Of a stretch of 64,000 bases of DNA, positions 10,591 to 18,001 are shown piece by piece (position 1 is the first letter of the stretch; each line of letters begins with the position of its first letter). Source of the stretch: Myxococcota bacterium (lineage in GTDB: Bacteria > Myxococcota_A > Bradymonadia > UBA7976 > UBA1532); the NCBI GenBank assembly GCA_963169045.1, contig CAUJDF010000058.1:124001-188000 (forward strand), written 5' to 3'. The position numbers and the translations under genes are program-made. The notes under the pieces were generated by a model. That model was given only the letters and a program-made list of their open reading frames with translations. It was not told the DNA's origin and did no database searches.

Positions 10591-12543
10591 ATGCGCCGCA
10601 TCCTCTTTGTTGCTCTGTGCGTGCTCGCGCTCGTCGCCTGTGACGAGGAGTCGGGCGGCGGCTCGCCCCGGCCGCTCGGCGGCCGACCGGGCGAACGCGA
10701 CGGCAGCGTCCTCCCCCAGGGGGGCGGTGACGGCGCGGGCGGCTCCGGTGGCGAGGGCGGCTCCGGTGGCGAGGGCGGCGGTGTCGGCGGCAGCGCGGGC
10801 GGCGCGGGCGGCTCCGGCGGCGCCGGCGGCGGTGCGGGCGGGTCCGGCGGCGGCGCGGGCGGCTCCGGCGGCTCCGGCGGCGCCGGCGGCGGCGCGGGCG
10901 GCTCCGGCGGCGGCGCGGGCGGCTCCGGCGGCTCCGGCGGCGGCGCGGGCGGCTCCGGTGGCGGCGCCGGCGGCGCGGGCCCGGGCGGCGGCATCGGCGG
11001 CGGCCTCCCGCTCGGCGGCGGCGAGCTCGGCGCGGCCTGCGACGGCGACGCCGACTGCGCGACGGGCCGTTGCCTCACCGGCCTGCCCGGCGGCTACTGC
11101 ACGCTCGACTGCGAAGACGCCGACTGCCCCGACAACGGCAGCTGCTGGGAGCTCGGCGAGGCCGGCACGGTCTGCCTGCTGAACTGCGGCGGCGACGACG
11201 AGTGCCGCGGCGACGCCGGCTACATCTGCGACGGCGACGCCACCTGCTTTCCCGGCGGCGGCGGCCCGCCCCCCGGCGACGGCGACGTCGGCGGGCCCTG
11301 CGCGGCCAACGCGGACTGCGGGGAAGGCGGCGCCTGCATCCCCGAGCGCGGCGCCGACGGCCCCACGGGCTTCACCGGCGGCTACTGCATCCGCCGCGGC
11401 TGCGGCGAGGACGCCCCCTGCCCCGACGGCGCCGCCTGCTACGTGATCGGCGACGACGGCGACACCGCCTGTTTCGCCACCTGCGGCGAACGCCGCGACT
11501 GCCGCGCCGGCTACGCGTGCGACGACATCGGCGCCTGCCTGCCGGCGTGCACCGAGGACTCGTGCCCCGCCGGCAAGGTCTGCGGCGACGAGGGGGTCTG
11601 CATCGATCCCCCGTGCACGCCGCAGAGCTGCCCCGCCGGCACGGTCTGTGCGCCGAGCGGCCGGTGCGAGCTCGACATCGGGCGCGCGCCGCCCGGCCCG
11701 GTGCCCGCCTGCCCCGGCGTGCCCGACTGGCGCTGCGACGGCGACGAGGACTTCTGCGGCACGCTCGTCGCGTTCAATCCACGGCGGGGCGACGGTTACT
11801 GGGACTATCCGATCAACGGCGAGACCGAGCAGAACCAGTACCGCAGCTTCATCCGGCGCGACGTGATGCTGCTGATCAAGCACGCGGCGGCCTCGGTAGC
11901 GTGCCTCGGCGCCGACTGGGAGTTCGGCAACCACCAGCCGCTCGGCCTCGGCGACATGAGCGAACGCAACGGCGCCATCCCCGGCACGTCGATCCGCGAG
12001 CCGGGCCATCCGGCGGGCACGCACGTCAACGGCCACGACATGGACATCGGCTACTACCAGATCAACCAGCCCGACAACCTGCTGCGACCGATCTGCAACC
12101 ACACCCAGGGCGGACGCGACCAGTACCACTGCGTCAGCGACCCGCAGTTCCTCGACGCTTGGCGCACGGCGCTCTTCCTCGGCAAGATGCACGTCTCGCC
12201 GCAGCTGCGCGTGGTCGGCGTCGACGGGCGCGCCGGCCCGATCATCGTGTCGGCGGTGCGCCAGTTGTGCGACGGGCGCTGGCTCTCGGGGCCCGCCTGT
12301 CAGCGCAACGGCCTGTCGCTCGCCTATGAGGTCGAGGACGAAGGGCGCGGCTGGTACCACTTCCACCACCACCACTTCCACATCAGCGTGCTCGACCGCC
12401 GCGCGGCGGGCCTCGAGATCTCCCTGAACCCGCTGGCGGGCCCGGAGGCGTGCCTCACGCCCGACTGCCGGCCGCTCGACCCGGAGCGCGATCCGCGCCG
12501 GCGCTTCCTGCCGGTCCCGTTCGCCCCCGTCCGCGTGCCCTGA
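10591..12543 (+). CDS. Cys-rich lipoprotein with MepA-like (M74/LAS) murein endopeptidase domain
   Basis: The ATG at 10591 follows GGGGAGG by six bases. The 650-aa product has a lipoprotein signal (Cys17), about 90 residues of Gly/Ser/Ala repeats, several Cys-rich modules of the CxxDADC...C type (about 148-400), and a C-terminal peptidase-like domain. That domain shows HVNGHDMD (about residue 477) and HHHHFHIS (about 592), matching the two zinc-binding motifs HxxGxDxD and HxxHFH of penicillin-insensitive murein endopeptidase MepA. It would cut peptidoglycan cross-links outside the inner membrane. The next gene, one base downstream, is a disulfide-forming VKOR-DsbA fusion, which fits a client rich in cysteines. 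Confidence 0.85.
   Translation: MRRILFVALCVLALVACDEESGGGSPRPLGGRPGERDGSVLPQGGGDGAGGSGGEGGSGGEGGGVGGSAGGAGGSGGAGGGAGGSGGGAGGSGGSGGAGGGAGGSGGGAGGSGGSGGGAGGSGGGAGGAGPGGGIGGGLPLGGGELGAACDGDADCATGRCLTGLPGGYCTLDCEDADCPDNGSCWELGEAGTVCLLNCGGDDECRGDAGYICDGDATCFPGGGGPPPGDGDVGGPCAANADCGEGGACIPERGADGPTGFTGGYCIRRGCGEDAPCPDGAACYVIGDDGDTACFATCGERRDCRAGYACDDIGACLPACTEDSCPAGKVCGDEGVCIDPPCTPQSCPAGTVCAPSGRCELDIGRAPPGPVPACPGVPDWRCDGDEDFCGTLVAFNPRRGDGYWDYPINGETEQNQYRSFIRRDVMLLIKHAAASVACLGADWEFGNHQPLGLGDMSERNGAIPGTSIREPGHPAGTHVNGHDMDIGYYQINQPDNLLRPICNHTQGGRDQYHCVSDPQFLDAWRTALFLGKMHVSPQLRVVGVDGRAGPIIVSAVRQLCDGRWLSGPACQRNGLSLAYEVEDEGRGWYHFHHHHFHISVLDRRAAGLEISLNPLAGPEACLTPDCRPLDPERDPRRRFLPVPFAPVRVP
10735..11010 (+). 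repeat. Gly/Ser-codon-rich low-complexity repeat
   Basis: Repeats of GGCGGCTCCGGCGGC-type units encode a run of GGSGG and GGAGG between the lipidated Cys and the folded part of the MepA-like lipoprotein. Probably a flexible tether and prone to length change. Confidence 0.85.
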
Positions 12544-12544
12544 C

Positions 12545-13708
12545 GTGCGGCGAAGCCTCATCCCCTTCTCGGTCTTCGCCCTCGCGGGCGTGGTCGTCTC
12601 CCACCTGCTCGTCGAGCAGCACATCGCGGTGAAGTTCGCGGGCGCCGGCGACACCGGCATCTGCGCCGCCGCCCAGGGCTTCTCGTGCGCGGCGGCGGCG
12701 CTCAGCCGATGGAGCACCCTCGGCGACCTGCCGATCGCGGCGCTCGGCGAGGCGTTCTACGCCACGTTCCTCGTGCTCGCGCTCGTCGGCGGCCTGCGAC
12801 GGACGCCGCTCGGCGGCCTCGACGGCGTGTTCCTCGGCGGATCGCTGCTCGCGGTCGGTTACTCGGTCTTCCTCCTGACGGTGAGCCTGAAGGGCGGCTA
12901 CGTCTGCCCCCTCTGCTTCGCGCTGTACATCGTCAACGTCGGCCTGCTCGTCACGGCGCTCGTCGGCCATGCCGAGAAGATCGGCGCCGCGCTCAAGCAC
13001 CTGCCGAAGGCCCTCGGTACGCCCGCGTTCTTCAGCGCGCTCGGGCTGATGCTCGTCGCGACGCTGGTCACCCAGGGCGTGTACGCCAACCGCGCCGCCG
13101 CCGAGCGGGCCGCGCGCCGCGTGGAGCAGGCACAGCAGCCTGCGCCGCCGGCGGTCGTCGACATCGATCCCGGCGACAGCCCCGCGAAGGGACCGGCGAA
13201 CGCGCCGGTGGTCGTCGTCGAGTTCAGCGACTTCGAGTGTCCCTTCTGCAGAAAGTTGACGGAGACCCTGCACGAGGCCAGCAGGCTCTACCCGGACGTG
13301 CGCATCCACTTCCGGCACTTTCCGATGGATCAGGCCTGCAACCCCGCGATCACACAGCCCTTTCACAGGCACGCGTGCCTCGCGGCCTACGCGGCGGACT
13401 GCGCCGAGCGCCACGGGCGCTTCTGGGAGATGCACGACCGTCTGTTCGCCAACAACGCCGACCTGTCGCGGTCGAAGCTGCTCGAGCTCGCGCGCGAGAT
13501 CGGCCTCGACGTCGAGAGCTTCGACAAGTGCCTCGACGACCCCGACATCCAGGCGGCCGTGCGACGGGACGCCGAGGCGGGCATCGCCCTGCAGGTGCAG
13601 GGCACGCCCACCTTCTTCGTCAACGGGCGGCGCTCGATGGGGGCGAAGCTCACCCCCGAGCAGATGGCGGAGCTCTTCCGCGGGATGGCGGCCGAGAAGA
13701 AGCCCTGA
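12545..13708 (+). CDS. VKOR-DsbA fusion, disulfide bond formation
   Basis: A 387-aa membrane protein. Residues 1-180 are a bacterial vitamin K epoxide reductase homologue with four or more helices, the loop pair Cys40 and Cys48, and the membrane CPLC motif (121-124). Residues about 205-385 are a DsbA-like thioredoxin domain with active-site CPFC (232-235) and cis-Pro in QGTPTFFV. The fused protein should pass electrons from substrate cysteines to quinone and replaces DsbA plus DsbB. The GTG start at 12545 is one base after the stop of the Cys-rich MepA-like lipoprotein, so the two form an operon. Confidence 0.93.
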   Translation: MRRSLIPFSVFALAGVVVSHLLVEQHIAVKFAGAGDTGICAAAQGFSCAAAALSRWSTLGDLPIAALGEAFYATFLVLALVGGLRRTPLGGLDGVFLGGSLLAVGYSVFLLTVSLKGGYVCPLCFALYIVNVGLLVTALVGHAEKIGAALKHLPKALGTPAFFSALGLMLVATLVTQGVYANRAAAERAARRVEQAQQPAPPAVVDIDPGDSPAKGPANAPVVVVEFSDFECPFCRKLTETLHEASRLYPDVRIHFRHFPMDQACNPAITQPFHRHACLAAYAADCAERHGRFWEMHDRLFANNADLSRSKLLELAREIGLDVESFDKCLDDPDIQAAVRRDAEAGIALQVQGTPTFFVNGRRSMGAKLTPEQMAELFRGMAAEKKP

Positions 13709-13711
13709 GAA

Positions 13712-14935
13712 CTACTCGACGAAGCGGTTGACGATGAGGCCGGAGCGCAGCTTCGGCTCGAACCACGTCGACTTCGGCGGCATGACCTGCCCCGCGTCCG
13801 CGATCTCCATCAGCTCGTCGAGGCTCGTCGGGTAGAGCGTGAAGGCGACGGCCGCGCCGGCGCCCACCCGCTTCTCGAGCTCTCCGGGACCGCGGATGCC
13901 GCCGACGAAGTCGATGCGCTTGTCGCGGCGCGGATCCGCGATGCCGAGGACCGGTCCGAGCACGTGGTCCTGGAGCAGGCTGACGTCGAGGCGGCCCACC
14001 GGATCCACCTTCTCGAGCGCCGCCACGTCCCGCCAGCGCAGCTTGTACCAGCGCTCGCCGAGGCGCATGCCGAAGGTGCGCGCCGACCGCGGCTCCACCG
14101 CCTTCGCAGCCGGCTCCACGTCGAAGCGCGCCCCCACCCGCTGCAGGAAGGCCTCGGTCGTGAGCCCGGCGAGATCGGCGACCACGCGGTAGTACGGCAG
14201 GATCTGAAGCTGGTCGTCGGGGAAGGCCACCGCGAGGAAGGACCGGGCCGGCGATCCCTCCGGCGCCTCCTTCGCGATGCGCGCCGCCGCCGCGGCGCGG
14301 TGGTGACCGTCGGCGATGTAGAGCGCCGGCACCTCGGCGAACGCCTTCTGGATCGCCGCGACGTCGCCGATGTCCGTCACCGGCCAGACCATGTGCTGCA
14401 CGCCATCGTGGGCGACGAACTCGGTCTCCGGCTTCCAGTCGACGATGCCGCGCACGACGCGGTCGATGGCCGCCTGCGCCCGGTACGTCAGGAACACCGG
14501 CCCCACGTGCGCGCCGATCGTCTCGACGTGGCGCTTGCGGTCGTCCTCTTTGTCGGGCCGCGTGTGCTCGTGCTTCTTGATCTTGTCGGCCCAGTACTCG
14601 TCGGCGCTGGCGAGGCCCACGATGCCGACCTGGCGGTGGTCGCCCATCCGCTGCGCGTAGACGTAGTAGCTGGTGGCGCCGTCATGAACGAGGCCGCCCT
14701 TGGCCAGGAGCGCGTCCCACGCCCGCTTCCCCTGCGCGTAGACCTCGTCGGCGTGGATCGGCGTGCCCTCGGGCAGGTCGATCTCCGGTCGGGTGACGTG
14801 CAGCAGGCTCATCGGCCTGCCGCGCGCCAGCTCGCGCGCCTCGGCGGTGTCGACGACGTCGTACGGGACGGCGGCGACCTTCTCGGCGATGGCCGGCGGG
14901 GGCCGCCAGCCACGGAACGGTCGGAAATCCACCAC
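13712..14935 (-). CDS. DUF1015 family protein
   Basis: A 407-aa soluble protein with the DUF1015 hallmarks: N-terminal FRPFRGWRPP and VAAVPYDVV, central TRPDKEDDRKRH, ADGHHRAAAA and LLQDHVLGPVLG, and a C-terminal MPPKSTWFEPKLRSGL. The family is widespread and its enzymatic activity is not established; many members are called SpoOJ/ParA-type by error. I start it at the GTG pair at 14935 because a strong GAGGAGGT lies six bases upstream and the product then begins directly at the conserved VVDFRPF. It converges on the VKOR-DsbA gene with a three-base gap. Confidence 0.88.
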   Translation of the reverse strand: MVDFRPFRGWRPPPAIAEKVAAVPYDVVDTAEARELARGRPMSLLHVTRPEIDLPEGTPIHADEVYAQGKRAWDALLAKGGLVHDGATSYYVYAQRMGDHRQVGIVGLASADEYWADKIKKHEHTRPDKEDDRKRHVETIGAHVGPVFLTYRAQAAIDRVVRGIVDWKPETEFVAHDGVQHMVWPVTDIGDVAAIQKAFAEVPALYIADGHHRAAAAARIAKEAPEGSPARSFLAVAFPDDQLQILPYYRVVADLAGLTTEAFLQRVGARFDVEPAAKAVEPRSARTFGMRLGERWYKLRWRDVAALEKVDPVGRLDVSLLQDHVLGPVLGIADPRRDKRIDFVGGIRGPGELEKRVGAGAAVAFTLYPTSLDELMEIADAGQVMPPKSTWFEPKLRSGLIVNRFVE

Positions 14936-15011
14936 GGGAGCACCTCCTCGGGTCAGCACGGACCGGCGCCAGCTTGCAACCGCCGGGGCCCGTGAGACAA
15001 GGTGCACGGCC

Positions 15012-15824
15012 ATGCGCATCGTGGTGACGAGCGACCTGCACTACTGCGCCTGGCACCAGGCGCAGGTCGACGCCTTTCTGCCACAGGTGGCGGCCCTCGA
15101 GCCGGACCTCCTCGTCCTCGCCGGCGACGTCGCCGAGGGGCCGGACTGGTTCGACGCCTGCCTCGGCCGGTTCGCGGCGCTCGGCTGTCCGCGGGCGGTC
15201 ATCGCCGGCAATCACGACGTCTGGTCGCGCCTCGGGAAGGGGGGGCCCGACAGCCGCGCCCTCCTCGAGGGCGTCCTGCCGTCCCTCGCCGGACGTCACG
15301 GTTTCGTTTGGCTCGAGCGCGACTCGATTCGGATCGGTGACGTGGTCGTCGCCGGCTCCCTCGCCTGGTACGACTACTCGGCCGCCGATCCGCGCCTCGG
15401 CCGCGGCGCCGCCGAGTACGCGCGCCGCAAGGCGGAGTTCAACGCCGACGGCTGGAACGTGGACTGGCCCGAGACCGACCCGCAGATGGCGGCGCGCCTG
15501 GGCGACGGCCTCGTCGAACGGGTGCTCGCGGCGGCGGCGCGGCCCGACGTCCGCGAGGTCGTCGTCGTCACGCACGTCCCCGTCTTCGAGGCCTGCATGC
15601 GGCGCCTCCCGCCGCACGAGCCGGGCGCCGAACGCTGGAATTTCACCAACGCCTACTTCGGAAATCTGACGCTCGGCGCCCGCCTGCTCGAGGTCGGCAA
15701 GGTCCGCCACGTCGTCAGCGGCCACACGCACTGCGGCGGCGACTGGACGCTGCCTGGCGGCGTGCGCGCGCAGGTCGTCGCGAGCGACTACGGGGAGCCG
15801 GCGGCGGTCGTCATCGAGGTGTGA
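15012..15824 (+). CDS. Metallophosphoesterase
   Basis: A 270-aa calcineurin-like phosphoesterase. The metal-binding motifs are complete: D-x-H (TSDLHY, residues 7-10), GD (LAGDVAEG, about 40), GNHD (about 72), a single His in VVTHVPV (about 190), and GHTH (about 237). No signal peptide, so probably cytoplasmic. The substrate cannot be told from sequence. The start ATG at 15012 places the first motif a few residues from the N-terminus, as in relatives. It is divergent from the DUF1015 gene. Confidence 0.92.
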   Translation: MRIVVTSDLHYCAWHQAQVDAFLPQVAALEPDLLVLAGDVAEGPDWFDACLGRFAALGCPRAVIAGNHDVWSRLGKGGPDSRALLEGVLPSLAGRHGFVWLERDSIRIGDVVVAGSLAWYDYSAADPRLGRGAAEYARRKAEFNADGWNVDWPETDPQMAARLGDGLVERVLAAAARPDVREVVVVTHVPVFEACMRRLPPHEPGAERWNFTNAYFGNLTLGARLLEVGKVRHVVSGHTHCGGDWTLPGGVRAQVVASDYGEPAAVVIEV

Positions 15825-15839
15825 AGGGAAAGAGAATGT

Positions 15840-15886
15840 GGGGTCCGGACCCGCTCAGGGGGCGGGGGGGCGCGGGCCCGGACCCC
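15840..15886. repeat. Inverted repeat, 13-bp arms
   Basis: Left arm GGGGTCCGGACCC (15840-15852) and right arm GGGCCCGGACCCC (15874-15886) pair at 12 of 13 positions. It begins 16 bp after the metallophosphoesterase stop and may act as its terminator or RNA-stabilising hairpin. Confidence 0.75.
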
Positions 15887-15954
15887 AGCGCTGGACTCTG
15901 CGCAGGCCGTGGCGCGCGCAGGGGACCTCGTCTCGCGAGGCCCAGAAAGGGGGT

Positions 15955-15999
15955 CGCCCGGGCTCGGTCCGGGGGAGGGGGGAAGACCGAACCCGGGCG
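15955..15999. repeat. Inverted repeat, 15-bp arms
   Basis: Arms CGCCCGGGCTCGGTC (15955-15969) and GACCGAACCCGGGCG (15985-15999) pair at 14 of 15 positions around a purine-rich 15-base loop. Confidence 0.75.
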
Positions 16000-16260
16000 T
16001 CGGTCGCTCACGTCGAAGAGCCGGGGGGGACGGCTCGACCACGTTTGCGAGCAACCGAGAGGACGGGGCCTCGGGGGGGAAAGCACCGTCCTCTTCTGGC
16101 AGGTCAAACCGGTCACCAGGACCCGTTCTTCCCGCCTTCTGGTTTTTTTTATGAGCAAGCGCCGGGCCAGCCCTCACGCGACCCGACCACTCGATCCGGC
16201 GCGGGGACGTACGGGGCGAATTGCCGCGAGCCGGGCGCGGTCCCGGGGACGAACGCCGCG

Positions 16261-17979
16261 TCAGGCGCCGACGGCGCGGGCCACGAACGCAGCTTCGAGG
16301 CGACTCAGCGCCAGTCTAGCACGCGCTTCGGCGGCCTCCAGCGGCTCGCCCTCGACCACGGGCTCGCGCACCTCGAAGTAGAACTTGATCTTGGGCTCGG
16401 TGCCCGACGGCCGGGCGAGCACGCGGCCGCCGTCGGCGAGGTCGAACGCGAGCACGTCGCTGCGTGGCAGGTCGATGGGCGCGGTGGCGCCGCTGGCGAG
16501 GTCGCGCGCCACCCCCTCCCGAAAGTCGCTCAGGCGGGCCACCGCCACGTCGGCGAGGTCGTGAGGCGGCTCGGCGCGCAGCCGCGCCATGATCGCACGG
16601 ATGCGCCCGGCGCCCTCGGCTCCGGGCAGCGTCACGCTCTTCTGTCTGGTGAGGTGCACTCCATGCTGGCGGTAGAGCGCCGCCAGGCGGTCGAGCACGG
16701 TCTCGCCGCGCGCCTTGCACCACGCCGCGAGATCGCAGAACGCCTGCGCCGCGGAGAGGCCGTCCTTGTCGCGCACCACGTCGCCCACCGTGTAGCCGAG
16801 CGCCTCTTCGTAGCCCATCACGAAGCGCCGGTCCGGCCGGTCGAGGGCGAGGTTCGCGATCCACTTGAAGCCGGTGAGCGTCTCGCCGTAGCCCACGCCG
16901 TGCGCGGCGGCGATGCGCGAGAGCAACCGCGAGGAGACGATCGTCGTCGCCACGAGCCGCTCGGGTCCGCCGGCGCCGTGGGTGAGCAGGTCCTCGGCCA
17001 ACAGGACGCCGACCTGGTTGCCGTCGAGCGCGCGCCAGCCTCCCGCGCCGTCGGGGACCGCCACCGCGAGGCGGTCGCCGTCGGGGTCGTTGGCGACGAG
17101 CAGGTCGGCGCCGATCCGGCGGGCGAGCGCCAGCGCGAGATCGAGCGCGCCCGGCTCCTCCGGGTTCGGGAACTTCACGGTCGGGAAGTCGGGATCGGGA
17201 TCGGCCTGCTCGGGCACGACGTGCAGGTCGGTGTGGCCGGCGGCGCGCAGCACCCGCTCGCACAGGCGGCGGCCGACGCCGTGCATCGGTGTGTAGACCA
17301 CGCGCACGCCGGTCTCGCGGTGCACACGCAGCGCGGCGACCTTCGCGAGGTACGCGGCCTCGGCGCCGGCGGGCACCGGGCGGACGTTGGCGTGCGGCAG
17401 TGCGGGCACCGCCACGCCGGCGAGCGCCTGCACGCGGTCGACGGCGTCCGCGATGCCCGCGTCGTGGGGCGGGATGATCTGCGCGCCGTTCTCCCAGAAG
17501 ACCTTGTAACCGTTGTCGCGCGGCGGGTTGTGGCTCGCGGTGACCATCACGCCGGCAGCGGCGCCGAGGTGCCCGACCGTGTGCGCGAGGAAGGGCGTGG
17601 GCACGACGTCGTCGAACAGGTGCACGACGAGGCCGCGCCCGGCGAGGACGGCGGCGGCGTCCTCGGCGAACGGGCGGGAGCCGTGGCGGCCGTCGAAGCC
17701 GATGACCACCCCCCGGGAGGCCGCGTCGCGCACGTGCGCGAGCAGGTACTCGGCGAGGCCGGCCGTCACGCGGCGCACGATCGCGCGATTCATGCGGTTC
17801 GGACCCGGCCCCAGCTCACCCCGCAGGCCCGCCGTGCCGAACTCCAGGCGCGCGCCGAAGTGGTCGGCGAGCGCGCGTTCGTCGGTGGACGCGAGGAGCG
17901 CCTCGCCGGCGGCGCGGGTGACGGGATCGGGATCGTCGTCGATCCAACGACGGGCGAACGAGCGCAGGTCGGTCGACAT
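16261..17979 (-). CDS. Phosphoglucomutase/phosphomannomutase
   Basis: A 572-aa member of the alpha-D-phosphohexomutase family, long type. Seen are FGTAGLRGELG near residue 47, the catalytic serine loop VMVTASHNPPRDNGYKV, the metal loop DPDGDRLAVAV, the sugar-binding GYEEALGYTVG and the phosphate-binding RPSGTEPKIKFYFE near the C-terminus. It interconverts hexose 1- and 6-phosphates in the cytoplasm. The ATG at 17979 has AAGGAGG seven bases upstream. The long frame upstream antisense to the next lipoprotein gene is not used. An N-acetylhexosamine-kinase-like gene lies 2.2 kb away on the same strand. Confidence 0.95.
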   Translation of the reverse strand: MSTDLRSFARRWIDDDPDPVTRAAGEALLASTDERALADHFGARLEFGTAGLRGELGPGPNRMNRAIVRRVTAGLAEYLLAHVRDAASRGVVIGFDGRHGSRPFAEDAAAVLAGRGLVVHLFDDVVPTPFLAHTVGHLGAAAGVMVTASHNPPRDNGYKVFWENGAQIIPPHDAGIADAVDRVQALAGVAVPALPHANVRPVPAGAEAAYLAKVAALRVHRETGVRVVYTPMHGVGRRLCERVLRAAGHTDLHVVPEQADPDPDFPTVKFPNPEEPGALDLALALARRIGADLLVANDPDGDRLAVAVPDGAGGWRALDGNQVGVLLAEDLLTHGAGGPERLVATTIVSSRLLSRIAAAHGVGYGETLTGFKWIANLALDRPDRRFVMGYEEALGYTVGDVVRDKDGLSAAQAFCDLAAWCKARGETVLDRLAALYRQHGVHLTRQKSVTLPGAEGAGRIRAIMARLRAEPPHDLADVAVARLSDFREGVARDLASGATAPIDLPRSDVLAFDLADGGRVLARPSGTEPKIKFYFEVREPVVEGEPLEAAEARARLALSRLEAAFVARAVGA

Positions 17980-18001
17980 GGGTGGGCCTCCTTGGGGGCG
18001 G

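Larger units (their letters stand above)
15825..16260. other. 436-bp spacer between convergent genes with several strong inverted repeats
   Basis: No credible gene on either strand; open frames here are Arg/Pro-rich shadows without ribosome sites. Two long near-perfect hairpins can form: 15840-15852 with 15874-15886 (12 of 13 pairs) and 15955-15969 with 15985-15999 (14 of 15). Shorter ones are 16018-16023 with 16031-16036 and CCGAG...CTCGG near 16055-16074. A run of eight or more T at about 16143 may belong to a weak terminator for the metallophosphoesterase. The region could be a double terminator, a repeat remnant or a structured RNA. Confidence 0.6.

Noticed and set aside
15788-16381. ORFs of 112-186 codons in the spacer after the metallophosphoesterase
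   Set aside because: Arg/Pro/Gly-biased products without ribosome sites, overlapping hairpins and neighbouring genes.
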